Part shown: positions 25,482 to 33,413 of the stretch, piece after piece
Numbering within the stretch: the first letter of the stretch is position 1
How the letters are laid out: each line of letters starts with the position of its first letter
From: Deltaproteobacteria bacterium
GTDB taxonomy: Bacteria > Myxococcota_A > JAADFL01
Direction: 5' to 3'
Assembly: GCA_013152945.1 (NCBI GenBank)
Contig: JAADFL010000085.1
Location: 1-57,486, forward strand
Length of the DNA: 57,486 bases
Notes under the pieces: model-generated
Databases searched by the model: none
The model's input: the letters and a program-made list of their open reading frames with translations, nothing else
What the model was told of the DNA's origin: nothing
Made by a program: the position numbers and the translations under genes

Positions 25482-27209
25482 ATGATCAAGACCGAAGGCA
25501 AGATATCCTTGGAAAGGATATCGGACTACCCACCGATGCCCTACTCCTTCGGACTAATCGATATCAACCGTACCGGCACCTGGAAATACGTGCAACCGTT
25601 CTATGATGACAAGTTGGCGCCGTGCAGCCATGCATGTCCTGCTGGCAACGATATTTCAAAGTGGATGGACCTGGTGTCCAGGGGCGAGGAGGAAAAGGCG
25701 TACGCCATTGCAAGGAGCGCCCACCCGTTTTCCTCGACCCTGGGCAGGATATGCCCGCATCCCTGCGAGTCGAACTGCAACAGGGCCAAGATGGGTGGAG
25801 AAGTTGCGATACATGCGGTGGAAAGGTACATCGGTGATTGCTCACTTGCGGATAAGTTCAGGCCCGGGAGGCCTCCCGTGTCCGGGAGAAGGCACGAAAA
25901 GGTGGCTATCGTGGGCTCGGGCCCTGCTGGCCTTACTGCGGCGTACAATCTTGCACTCAAGGGATACAAGGTGGACGTGTTCGAGGCAAAGGATGCCCCG
26001 GGTGGGTACCTGCGTTACGGTATCCCCACGTACAGGCTTCCAAGGCAAATCCTGGATGCAGAGATCGACCTTGTAGTCAAGGCAGGTGTGAAGATCAGGA
26101 CAAATACGGCCCTTGGCCGGAACCTGACCTTCAGCAGGCTCGAAAAGTACAACGCAGTGTTGCTGGCCATCGGCTTTCATAAAAGCCGGGATCTCGGTGT
26201 GCCCGGACAGGACCTTTCCGGTGTCGTGCCGGGCATCGAGGTGCTCGAAAAAATCGCCAAGGGCAAACGAATAAACCTGGGCAGGAAGGTCGCCGTGATA
26301 GGCGGCGGCAACACTGCAATGGACGTTGCGAGGAGTCTCCATAGGAAGGGTTGCAAGGTTACCGTGTACTACCGCAGAACCAGGAAAGAGATGCCCGCCA
26401 TATCTTCCGAGGTGGACGAGGCTGTTGAGGAGGGCATTCCGATACACTTCCTGACGGCACCGGACAAGGTGGAGAAGCGCGGCAAGGGACTGAGGCTCAC
26501 GCTCAAGAAGATGAAACTCGGCAGGCCCGATGAATCGGGTCGGCGAAGGCCGGTACCTGTAAAGGGGTCGGAGTTCCCGGTTGTAGTAGACACGGTTGTA
26601 ACCGCCATCGGAGAGACAACCGACCTGTCGGTTCTGCCTGAAGATGTGACTACCACGGGTTTCGGGATGGCTGTAGACCGAAACATGGCATTGTCGAGGC
26701 CCGGTTTTTTTGCTGCAGGTGACGCGGCAACAGGGATGGGCACGGTCACCGCCGCTGTGGGGGACGGCAGGAGGGCTGCTGCCGCAATAGACGAATACTT
26801 GAACGGCGGGCTTCAAAAGACAACAGAAACTCCGCTTGCAATGAATCTGAACAGGAGAACGCGATCAGACGAAGTTGTGTATTTCGAAAACCTGAACACG
26901 GCGTACTTCAAATCCGAACCGCCGGTTCAAGAAAAACACATGGACCCGCAAAAAAGGATACATTCCTTCAGGGAGGTGGTGAGCGGACTGACGATAGACC
27001 AGGCCAGGGCAGAGGCCCACAGGTGCTTCAAGTGCGGAACCTGCAATTCTTGTGAGAACTGCCTGGTCTTTTGTCCCGATGTTTCGATAATCAGGAGAAG
27101 CAAAGATGAATATCCCTACTTCGAGGTGGACCTGGATCACTGCAAGGGATGCGGCGTGTGTGTGGCCGAGTGTCCGAGAGATGCTCTGTCTCTAAAGGAG
27201 GTGGGCTGA
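25482..27209 (+). CDS. GltD/NfnB-like flavoprotein fused to a delta-type 2[4Fe-4S] ferredoxin domain
   Basis: The protein has 575 residues and lies in the place where the por delta subunit is expected. Residues ~45-110 form an N-terminal Fe-S helical domain (CSHACPAGNDISKW, ICPHPCESNCNRA). Residues ~140-440 are a GltD-type pyridine nucleotide/FAD oxidoreductase, with a FAD motif VAIVGSGPAGLTAAYNLA, GGYLRYGIPTYRLP, an NAD(P) motif VAVIGGGNTAMDVARS and a C-terminal FAD motif FFAAGDAATG. The end carries CFKCGTCNSCENCLVFCP and DHCKGCGVCVAECP, two [4Fe-4S] sites like PorD. It probably passes electrons between ferredoxin and NAD(P)H at the complex; direction is unknown. The first Cys of the common CGR.CP motif is Leu here (LGRICP). 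Confidence 0.88.
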   Translation: MIKTEGKISLERISDYPPMPYSFGLIDINRTGTWKYVQPFYDDKLAPCSHACPAGNDISKWMDLVSRGEEEKAYAIARSAHPFSSTLGRICPHPCESNCNRAKMGGEVAIHAVERYIGDCSLADKFRPGRPPVSGRRHEKVAIVGSGPAGLTAAYNLALKGYKVDVFEAKDAPGGYLRYGIPTYRLPRQILDAEIDLVVKAGVKIRTNTALGRNLTFSRLEKYNAVLLAIGFHKSRDLGVPGQDLSGVVPGIEVLEKIAKGKRINLGRKVAVIGGGNTAMDVARSLHRKGCKVTVYYRRTRKEMPAISSEVDEAVEEGIPIHFLTAPDKVEKRGKGLRLTLKKMKLGRPDESGRRRPVPVKGSEFPVVVDTVVTAIGETTDLSVLPEDVTTTGFGMAVDRNMALSRPGFFAAGDAATGMGTVTAAVGDGRRAAAAIDEYLNGGLQKTTETPLAMNLNRRTRSDEVVYFENLNTAYFKSEPPVQEKHMDPQKRIHSFREVVSGLTIDQARAEAHRCFKCGTCNSCENCLVFCPDVSIIRRSKDEYPYFEVDLDHCKGCGVCVAECPRDALSLKEVG

Positions 27210-28402
27210 TGAAACGCATACTGAAAGGCAACTATGCAGCGGCCCACGCGGTCAAACTTTGTAAGGCACAGGTGATTGCAGCCTATCCCATAACGCCGCA
27301 GACCACCATTATCGAGGGAATAGCCGATATAATCGACGAGGGAAAGCTCGATGCAAAGTTCATAAAGGTGGAGTCCGAGCACTCGGCCATGGCCGCATGC
27401 ATTGGCGCTGCCAGCGCAGGCTCCAGGACCTTTACCGCCACGAGTTCGCACGGTCTTCTGCTCATGAACGAAATGATCCACTGGGCAGCCGGAGCAAGGC
27501 TTCCCATAGTGGCCTGCAACGTGAACAGGGCAATCGGCCCGGGCTGGAACATATGGACGGACCAGAACGACTCCTTGTCCATGCGGGATACAGGCTGGAT
27601 GCAGTTCTATTGCCAGACCTCGCAGGAGGTCATGGATTCTGTTATACAGGCCTACAAGATCAGTGAAAGGCTGCTCCTGCCTTCCATGATTGTCATGGAT
27701 GCATTCTTTTTGTCGCATACGTCCGAGGTCATCGACGAGCCTGATCCGAAAAAGGTGGATGCATTCCTTCCACCCTGGAAGGCAGAATTCAAGCTGGACA
27801 CCAATAAGCCGGGTTTCTTTGGCGCGATAGTTTCTCCGGACAACTACATGGAGTTCAGGTATCTCATGCACGAGGGCCAGGAAAAGGCCCTGGATGTCAT
27901 AGAAGAGGTGGGACAGGAATACGGCCGGATGTTCGGCAGGCCGTACGGCTTGCTCGAGGAATACAGGACCGAAGGTGCGGATACATTGTTCGTTACATCG
28001 GCCACGCCGGCTTCCACGGCCAGGGCCGTCATTGATGAACTGCGTGAAAAGGGCCACAAGGTGGGCCTCGTGAGATTGAGGGTGTTCAGGCCCTTCCCCG
28101 GCGAGAGAGTAAGGCAAATCCTAGGAAAGGCCGAGAAGGTCGCGATCTTGGACCGGGACATTTCTTATGGCATGGGCGGTATCTGGGCCCAGGAAGTGAG
28201 AAACGCATTGTTCCCGCTCAAGGGCGAGGCTCCAATAGTGCAGGGGTACATTGCCGGAATAGGCGGCCGGGATATAACCACTGACATCATCAGGGAAATC
28301 ATTCTCGAGACCGAAGATGTCGACCAGGACAGGTTTATCGTGTGGAAGGGGCTTAAACCAAAGGGGAAAGACGCGAAAGCCGAGGGTATTAAAAATGCTT
28401 GA
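27209..28402 (+). CDS. porA: 2-oxoacid:ferredoxin oxidoreductase, alpha subunit
   Basis: A 397-residue subunit. ATG 27209 overlaps the previous TGA by one base and follows AGGAGGTG. The opening GNYAAAHAVKLCKAQVIAAYPITPQTTIIE is the conserved pyrimidine-binding N-terminal domain. ESEHSAMAACIGAASAG, TATSSHGLLLMNEMIHWAAG and NRAIGPGWNIWTDQND follow and shape the thiamine diphosphate site with the beta subunit. The C-terminal transketolase-type domain (RPFPGERVRQIL, AILDRDISYGMGGIWAQEV) is complete. The sequence is closest in feel to pyruvate oxidoreductases, but substrate specificity is not proven. Confidence 0.93.
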   Translation: MKRILKGNYAAAHAVKLCKAQVIAAYPITPQTTIIEGIADIIDEGKLDAKFIKVESEHSAMAACIGAASAGSRTFTATSSHGLLLMNEMIHWAAGARLPIVACNVNRAIGPGWNIWTDQNDSLSMRDTGWMQFYCQTSQEVMDSVIQAYKISERLLLPSMIVMDAFFLSHTSEVIDEPDPKKVDAFLPPWKAEFKLDTNKPGFFGAIVSPDNYMEFRYLMHEGQEKALDVIEEVGQEYGRMFGRPYGLLEEYRTEGADTLFVTSATPASTARAVIDELREKGHKVGLVRLRVFRPFPGERVRQILGKAEKVAILDRDISYGMGGIWAQEVRNALFPLKGEAPIVQGYIAGIGGRDITTDIIREIILETEDVDQDRFIVWKGLKPKGKDAKAEGIKNA

Positions 28403-29405
28403 AAAACTTGACAGGAAGGCGCGCAAGAAGGCTCGGGTTCATGATCCGAGAAACTATGTTCTCGATGACATCGAATTGATGACACCCGGCCACGTGGCAT
28501 GCCCGGGATGCGGCGCCACCATGTGCATGAGAATGGCCTTGAAGGCGCTCGGACCGAACACGGTTATGATCATCCCTGCCTGTTGCTGGGCCGTCATTCC
28601 AGGTCCTTTTCCTTACACTGCATTGAAGGTGCCTGGAATGTGCGTGGCATTCGAAACGGCGGCGATTTCCGCCACGGCGGTCAAGGCCGCCTACGAGATG
28701 CAGGGTAAGACCGGCATAAACGTGGTGGCCTGGGCCGGTGACGGTGGAACATTTGACATCGGCCTGCAATCCCTTTCCGGCGCAGCCGAGCGGAACGAGG
28801 ATTTCATCTATGTATGCTACGACAACGAGGCGTACATGAACACTGGCATTCAACGTTCCGGGGCAACCCCTTACGGGGCCTGGACCACTACCACGCCGGT
28901 CCATCATCCAAAGGGCGAATTCAAGAAAAACCTGCTGGATATCATTGCAGCTCACAGGATCCCCTATGCCGCAACTGCAACGGTTGCGTTTCCCGACGAT
29001 CTGACCAGGAAGCTCAAGAAGGCTGCGAGCATAAGGGGATCAAAGTTGATACACATATTCTCCCCTTGTCCGCCGGGCCAGAAGATACACGAGAACCAGT
29101 CCATAAAGCTTTCAAGGCTTATTGTGGAGACAGGCATGTTTCCATTGCTCGAGGTCGAGTACGGCAAGTATTGGAAGCTGACACATGAACCTGAATTCCG
29201 GCCCGTCGAGGAATACCTGGGCATGCAAGGCAGGTTCAGGCATCTGTCAAAAAAAGACGTGGAAGTGATCAGGCGGAATATGCTGGCCGATTGGAAAACA
29301 TTGAGAGCCAAGATAGAGCTTAGCGAACGCTTCCGCGAGGAAGACAGGAAGCAGGAAAAGGCCGAAAAGGCGGCAGCGCGCCGGAAAAAGAAGGCCAAGG
29401 CCTGA
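28395..29405 (+). CDS. porB: 2-oxoacid:ferredoxin oxidoreductase, beta (TPP-binding) subunit
   Basis: A 336-residue subunit. ATG 28395 overlaps porA by 8 bp, the usual coupled arrangement. CPGCGATMCMRMALKAL gives the early Cys pair, and two further conserved Cys lie nearby (PACCW). The thiamine diphosphate motif is VVAWAGDGGTFDIGLQSLSGA, followed by the hallmark YDNEAYMNTGIQRSGATP. HIFSPCPPGQKI supplies the distal Cys. The last ~40 residues are a charged helix ending in Lys/Ala-rich sequence, probably disordered. Gene order is porG, flavoprotein-ferredoxin, porA, porB, a full complex. Confidence 0.94.
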   Translation: MLEKLDRKARKKARVHDPRNYVLDDIELMTPGHVACPGCGATMCMRMALKALGPNTVMIIPACCWAVIPGPFPYTALKVPGMCVAFETAAISATAVKAAYEMQGKTGINVVAWAGDGGTFDIGLQSLSGAAERNEDFIYVCYDNEAYMNTGIQRSGATPYGAWTTTTPVHHPKGEFKKNLLDIIAAHRIPYAATATVAFPDDLTRKLKKAASIRGSKLIHIFSPCPPGQKIHENQSIKLSRLIVETGMFPLLEVEYGKYWKLTHEPEFRPVEEYLGMQGRFRHLSKKDVEVIRRNMLADWKTLRAKIELSERFREEDRKQEKAEKAAARRKKKAKA

Positions 29406-29435
29406 ATCGTTGGGCGATTCGGAGGTTTGCCTGTC

Positions 29436-29777
29436 ATGGACTGTGTTTTTTGCAAGATTCGTGATGGAGAATTGCCGGCCGAGTTCGAGTACAGAGACGA
29501 TCATGTAATGGTGTTCAAGGATCTGAACCCGGTGGCTCCGTACCATTACCTTGTGGTTCCCACAGAGCACATAGAGTCTATAAACCAGGCCGGCGCCGCG
29601 GCCGCAGAGAGCCTGACAAACCTGTTTCTGGCGGCAGAGCACGTTGCCAAGAAACTGGGATTCGAGAAAAACGGGTACAGGTGTGTAATCAATACCGGAG
29701 CGAATGCGGGCCAGGTGGTCATGCACCTGCACATGCACCTTTTGGCAGGCAGGGAGTTTTCCTGGCCCCCGGGATGA
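29436..29777 (+). CDS. HIT-family nucleotide-binding protein (HinT-like)
   Basis: A 113-residue purine-nucleotide phosphoramidase-type protein. The zinc/helix start CVFCKIRDGELPAEFEYRDD and the histidine triad HLHMHLL near the C-terminus are complete, and the end GREFSWPPG is typical of HinT-like proteins. ATG 29436 is chosen with GGAGGT nine bases upstream rather than TTG 29427, which lies immediately beside the Shine-Dalgarno. It follows porB after 30 bp and probably shares its transcript. Confidence 0.92.
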   Translation: MDCVFCKIRDGELPAEFEYRDDHVMVFKDLNPVAPYHYLVVPTEHIESINQAGAAAAESLTNLFLAAEHVAKKLGFEKNGYRCVINTGANAGQVVMHLHMHLLAGREFSWPPG

Positions 29778-29898
29778 AAAAAAGGCGTTTCGAAAGCCGG
29801 AGGGATGCGGAATATATTGTCGGCAACAACTCCGGATCCTGCACGTTCGGCATGGAGAGAATGCATTGCATGCCCGTGCACAGGTGTAGAGCAGGCTT

Positions 29899-30858
29899 GT
29901 GACCGATCCCGAGCACAACCGGAGCGGCGATAGGAGCTATTCTACGATCTTCGAAGTTCCTTTCGACCTGGACGGCACACGACTGGACAAGGTGCTGGCA
30001 TCGTGCGTGGAATCCATGTCCAGGTCGGTTGCAAGACGTGCCATTGCCGACGGTGCCGTGTTTGTCGACAGCAGGAGAGTACGTATTGCTTCGCGACCGG
30101 TAAGGGCCGGGGAAAGGGTGCGCGTTGGAAGCGGCCCCAGGCCTGAACCGCCTGATTTTCGTGTTGTCTTCGAAGATGATGCACTTATCGTGGTCGACAA
30201 GCCTCCTGGAGTGCCGGTACAACCTACGAGGAATTTTTCCAGAGGTTGCCTGCTCGAGGCGGTGAAAGATTACCGTTGCGCCCGGGCCGCCGGCTCTTAT
30301 GTAGGTCTCCTGCACAGGATCGACCGTGATACCTCCGGTCTGGTGATTTTCACCACTGACAAGAGGGCCAACAAGCCTATGTCAACGGCTTTCAGGAAAC
30401 ACGAACTGGGCAGGCGTTATGATGCACTGGTGCTGGGAGAGATTGAGCAGGAAGCAGGTGTTGTCGATCGGCCGATAATTAGGGCCGATTCAAGGGGAAG
30501 GAGAAGGGTTGCGAGTGAAGGCAAACTTGCATTGACAAGGTTCGAGGTCAAGCAGAGGTTCGAAGGGGCCACTTGGCTGACATTGGAACTCGAAACAGGC
30601 AGGACACACCAAATAAGGGTCCACCTCTCGCACATAGGCCATCCTGTTGTCGGGGACAGGCTTTACGGAAGGGGAGTCGTTCCAACCGGCAGACATGCTT
30701 CGGCTCTGGCCGACTTCAAAAGACAGGCACTTCATGCATCCAGGCTTTCATTTCGCCATCCGTTGACAGGCGCGGACCTTTTTTTCGAATCTCCCCTTCC
30801 CCTGGACATGGCGGAACTCGTGGACCTGTTGAAAATCCGGGTTATTCATCCGCGGTGA
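29899..30858 (+). CDS. RluA/RluD-family pseudouridine synthase
   Basis: A 319-residue RNA-modifying enzyme. An N-terminal S4-like RNA-binding domain (RLDKVLASCVESMSRSVARRAI.DGAVFVD) precedes the catalytic domain. The catalytic aspartate lies in HRIDRDTSGLV, and LVIFTTDKRAN, RRYDALVLGE and LETGRTHQIRVHLSHIGHPVVGD are the usual RluA motifs. GTG 29899 has no strong Shine-Dalgarno. Which rRNA or tRNA uridine it modifies cannot be read from sequence. Confidence 0.9.
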   Translation: MTDPEHNRSGDRSYSTIFEVPFDLDGTRLDKVLASCVESMSRSVARRAIADGAVFVDSRRVRIASRPVRAGERVRVGSGPRPEPPDFRVVFEDDALIVVDKPPGVPVQPTRNFSRGCLLEAVKDYRCARAAGSYVGLLHRIDRDTSGLVIFTTDKRANKPMSTAFRKHELGRRYDALVLGEIEQEAGVVDRPIIRADSRGRRRVASEGKLALTRFEVKQRFEGATWLTLELETGRTHQIRVHLSHIGHPVVGDRLYGRGVVPTGRHASALADFKRQALHASRLSFRHPLTGADLFFESPLPLDMAELVDLLKIRVIHPR

Positions 30859-30972
30859 TTTGGAAAGGAAAAATCAGGCGGCAATGGCTTTGAGATGGAG
30901 AAAAGGCCGGGCACCCGGATCACCCGGATATATCAGTTGGACAAATCGGTTTTCTTTTTGAACGGTAATGTT

Positions 30973-31563
30973 TCAGCCCTTGCAGGTTTTCATTATTTGT
31001 TCGATTAGATCATCGCAGCATGTATTCTTGCCGAAATAGATGTCGAACAGGATGCGTCCGAAGTCCTTGCCTTCAAGCGGCGGACCGAGTTGCTTGCCGT
31101 CCTGCTTGATTATCGTTCCCTTTCCGGGAACGTAGTACATCTCCAGGACCACGCCTTCCTTGCATTCATCCTTGAAGTATCCCTTGAAGGTTTTGACCTG
31201 CTCCTTGAGCTTCGGGGAAGCGCCGTTGGGCATGTGCTTGCCGAAAGATTCGGCCAGGGTGGAACTCATCTTTTCAGCGGATACGTCACGGAGCATGTCG
31301 AGGCGCAGGTACTTGACTTGGTCCGTATCGATGAGGTCCTTGGCATCGCATTTGCCGCTCTCCGAGTAAACGCCCATGGTGTACACGTCGAAGAACCACT
31401 TTTCCCGCAATCCGGCTCCCACGAGCTTCAGTGTCTTTCCTTCCAGGTTGATCGTGGGAGCATATGACTTGCCTTCTACTTTCACGGTCTTGCTTGCAGA
31501 AAGAGCCGTGCCCATGGGCACCAACGAAATTGCCAGAATAAAAGCCAGTTTTTTCATTACCAT
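30973..31563 (-). CDS. secreted chalcone-isomerase-like protein
   Basis: A 196-residue exported protein. ATG 31563 lies ten bases after AGGAG, and a second in-frame ATG at 31557 is the other candidate. The signal peptide KKLAFILAISLVPMGTALSA is clear. The mature part has the bacterial chalcone-isomerase-like pattern (SYAPTINLEGKTLKLVGAGLREKWFFDVYTMGVY, YLRLDMLRDVSAEKMSSTL, GVVLEMYYVPGKGTII, FGRILFDIYFG). Most bacterial members lack isomerase activity and may bind fatty acids. Two adjacent Cys (NTCCDDLIEQ) lie near the end, with a third Cys beyond. It is monocistronic with its own promoter and diverges from the glycosyltransferase. Confidence 0.82.
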   Translation of the reverse strand: MVMKKLAFILAISLVPMGTALSASKTVKVEGKSYAPTINLEGKTLKLVGAGLREKWFFDVYTMGVYSESGKCDAKDLIDTDQVKYLRLDMLRDVSAEKMSSTLAESFGKHMPNGASPKLKEQVKTFKGYFKDECKEGVVLEMYYVPGKGTIIKQDGKQLGPPLEGKDFGRILFDIYFGKNTCCDDLIEQIMKTCKG

Positions 31564-31646
31564 CTTACATGTTCTCCTTTCGTAACCGCCGGTCAAAGGG
31601 CGAAAATTTCCAGAGTCATCGTTTACTCTTGATAGTCTTGGCCGGT

Positions 31647-31674
31647 ATTATGCCACCTTGGGACAAAAGGTCAA
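31647..31674 (-). promoter_or_regulatory. sigma70-type promoter for the chalcone-isomerase-like gene
   Basis: Minus strand: TTGACC (31669-31674), 16-bp spacer, CATAAT (31647-31652). The start would be near 31640. Confidence 0.5.
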
Positions 31675-31760
31675 CATGGAGAAGTACATTTCACTAAGCG
31701 CGGGGAGCGATTGGAATCGGTAAAAAGAACATATGTATTTTCAATAGGTTTTCTTTTTAT

Positions 31761-31789
31761 TTGACACGGTGCATTCTCTTGATTACTAA
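31761..31789 (+). promoter_or_regulatory. possible promoter directly in front of the glycosyltransferase
   Basis: TTGACA (31761-31766), 17-bp spacer, TACTAA (31784-31789). The -35 is perfect and the -10 poor. A start near 31796 would fall on the ATG itself, giving a leaderless mRNA. Confidence 0.3.
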
Positions 31790-31796
31790 CGGCTCC

Positions 31797-33335
31797 ATGT
31801 ACAACCTTCTGGTAGGCATACTTCTCGGATTCTACGTGATAACAGCGGCGGCGCTGTTCCTGTACGGAACCAACTGCTATGTCATGATCTATCTATGTCT
31901 CAAGTCCAAAAAAAAGGCGGACAAAGAAGAACAGGACGTGCTCGACAGGTTCTGGAGGCCGGAACATGACATAGACTGGCCCATGGTTACGACCCAGCTT
32001 CCCATTTATAACGAGAGGAACGTTGTCGGGCGACTCATCGAGGCGGTATGCAGGATCGATTATCCGCGTGACAGGCACGAGATACAGGTGCTGGACGATT
32101 CTACCGATGACACGGCGGAACTCGTGGCAGGTCTTGTCGCTGAGAAGAAAGCACAGGGATTCGACATCAGTCACCTTCGACGGACCAACCGGCGGGGTTA
32201 CAAGGCCGGGGCCCTTGCAGAGGGCATGGAAAAGGCAAAGGGCGAATACCTGGCCGTCTTTGATGCCGATTTCGTTCCGAACAGGGACTTTCTCAAGAAG
32301 ACCGTTCCCTTTCTGGCCAAGGACGAGCATTGTGGATTCGTGCAGACCAGGTGGGGACATAGGAACCGTTGGTTTTCTCCGTTGACACTGGCCCAGTCCA
32401 TTGGTATCGACGGCCATTTCGCGGTGGAGCAATCGGCCAGGTCATGGAACGGCCTTTTCCTGAACTTCAACGGTACCGCCGGGTTGTGGAGGCGGAAGGC
32501 TATCGAGGAAGCCGGGGGGTGGCAGTCCGACACTCTTACAGAAGACCTTGACCTTTCTTACAGGACCCAGCTCGCAGGGTGGAATCCCAGGTTTCTCTTC
32601 AATGTTGTCACGCCTGCTGAAATTCCCATCGACATAAATGCGTTCAAATCACAACAGCACAGGTGGGCCAAGGGCTCAATCCAAACGGCAATCAAGATAC
32701 TACCAGAGGTCTTTCGAAGGGAAGATATAAGCTTGTTCAAAAAAGTGCAGGCTTTTTTACACCTTACTCACTACATGATCCACCCGATGATGCTGATAAT
32801 GACCGTACTGGTGCTTCCGTTGTTGTACCTGGCAAGAACCTGGTTCTCTCCTGTGATAATGGTTCCATTACTCGGATTCATGGTCCTGTCCCTGATTGCG
32901 CCGAATGCCTTGTACATCTTTTCCCAGAAGATGGCGTACAAGGATGGTTGGATAAAGGCCGTGTTGTTTCTTCCCGCCCTTATGGCCCTTGGTGTCGGGC
33001 TGGCCGTGAACAACTCGAGGGCGGTTCTGGAAGCTTTGTTGGACAAGCCCAGCGAGTTCGTCAGGACACCGAAACTGGGTGAATTGGCGGAGAAAACAGG
33101 AAAGGCCGGTTCAAAAAAGAAGAAAGGCACGGGCAGGAATTACTCTTTGCCTTTGAGCAAGGGATTCCTGCTGGAGATCTTCATGGGTCTATGGTCTTTT
33201 ATTGCTTTTTTAAAGTACCTTTTTCTTACCAAGTTCATCATAGGTCCCTTGCTTCTGCTATACTCGGTAGGATTTACCAGTGTCGGCGTAATATCGCTGT
33301 TACATAGTCTGCGAGCCAGGAAGATCGGCGGGTGA
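31797..33335 (+). CDS. membrane family-2 glycosyltransferase (CesA/mannan-synthase-like)
   Basis: A 512-residue processive-type glycosyltransferase. One membrane helix opens the protein (LLVGILLGFYVITAAALFLYG). The cytosolic GT-A domain follows with the full D, D, D, QxxRW set: LDDSTDD, FDADF, LTEDLDLSYR and QQHRWAKG. Four more helices follow, with two near the C-terminus. This matches bacterial cellulose- or glucomannan-synthase-like enzymes that polymerise and export a beta-glycan; the product is unknown. No Shine-Dalgarno precedes ATG 31797. TTG 31761 is an alternative start, adding 12 residues. Confidence 0.88.
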   Translation: MYNLLVGILLGFYVITAAALFLYGTNCYVMIYLCLKSKKKADKEEQDVLDRFWRPEHDIDWPMVTTQLPIYNERNVVGRLIEAVCRIDYPRDRHEIQVLDDSTDDTAELVAGLVAEKKAQGFDISHLRRTNRRGYKAGALAEGMEKAKGEYLAVFDADFVPNRDFLKKTVPFLAKDEHCGFVQTRWGHRNRWFSPLTLAQSIGIDGHFAVEQSARSWNGLFLNFNGTAGLWRRKAIEEAGGWQSDTLTEDLDLSYRTQLAGWNPRFLFNVVTPAEIPIDINAFKSQQHRWAKGSIQTAIKILPEVFRREDISLFKKVQAFLHLTHYMIHPMMLIMTVLVLPLLYLARTWFSPVIMVPLLGFMVLSLIAPNALYIFSQKMAYKDGWIKAVLFLPALMALGVGLAVNNSRAVLEALLDKPSEFVRTPKLGELAEKTGKAGSKKKKGTGRNYSLPLSKGFLLEIFMGLWSFIAFLKYLFLTKFIIGPLLLLYSVGFTSVGVISLLHSLRARKIGG

Positions 33336-33386
33336 CAGCGCCGGCACACTCCGGGGTGTTGTCCCGATCTTGTGCTTGCGGGAAGA

Positions 33387-33411
33387 CCGGTTGCTCGTCC
33401 GAGCAGGCCGG
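33387..33411. terminator. hairpin between convergent genes
   Basis: CCGG-T-TGCTCG / CGAGCA-GG-CCGG folds as a two-part stem with a 2-nt loop, in the 78 bp between the stops of the glycosyltransferase and the convergent lipoprotein gene. There is no U-tract. Confidence 0.4.
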
Positions 33412-33413
33412 AA

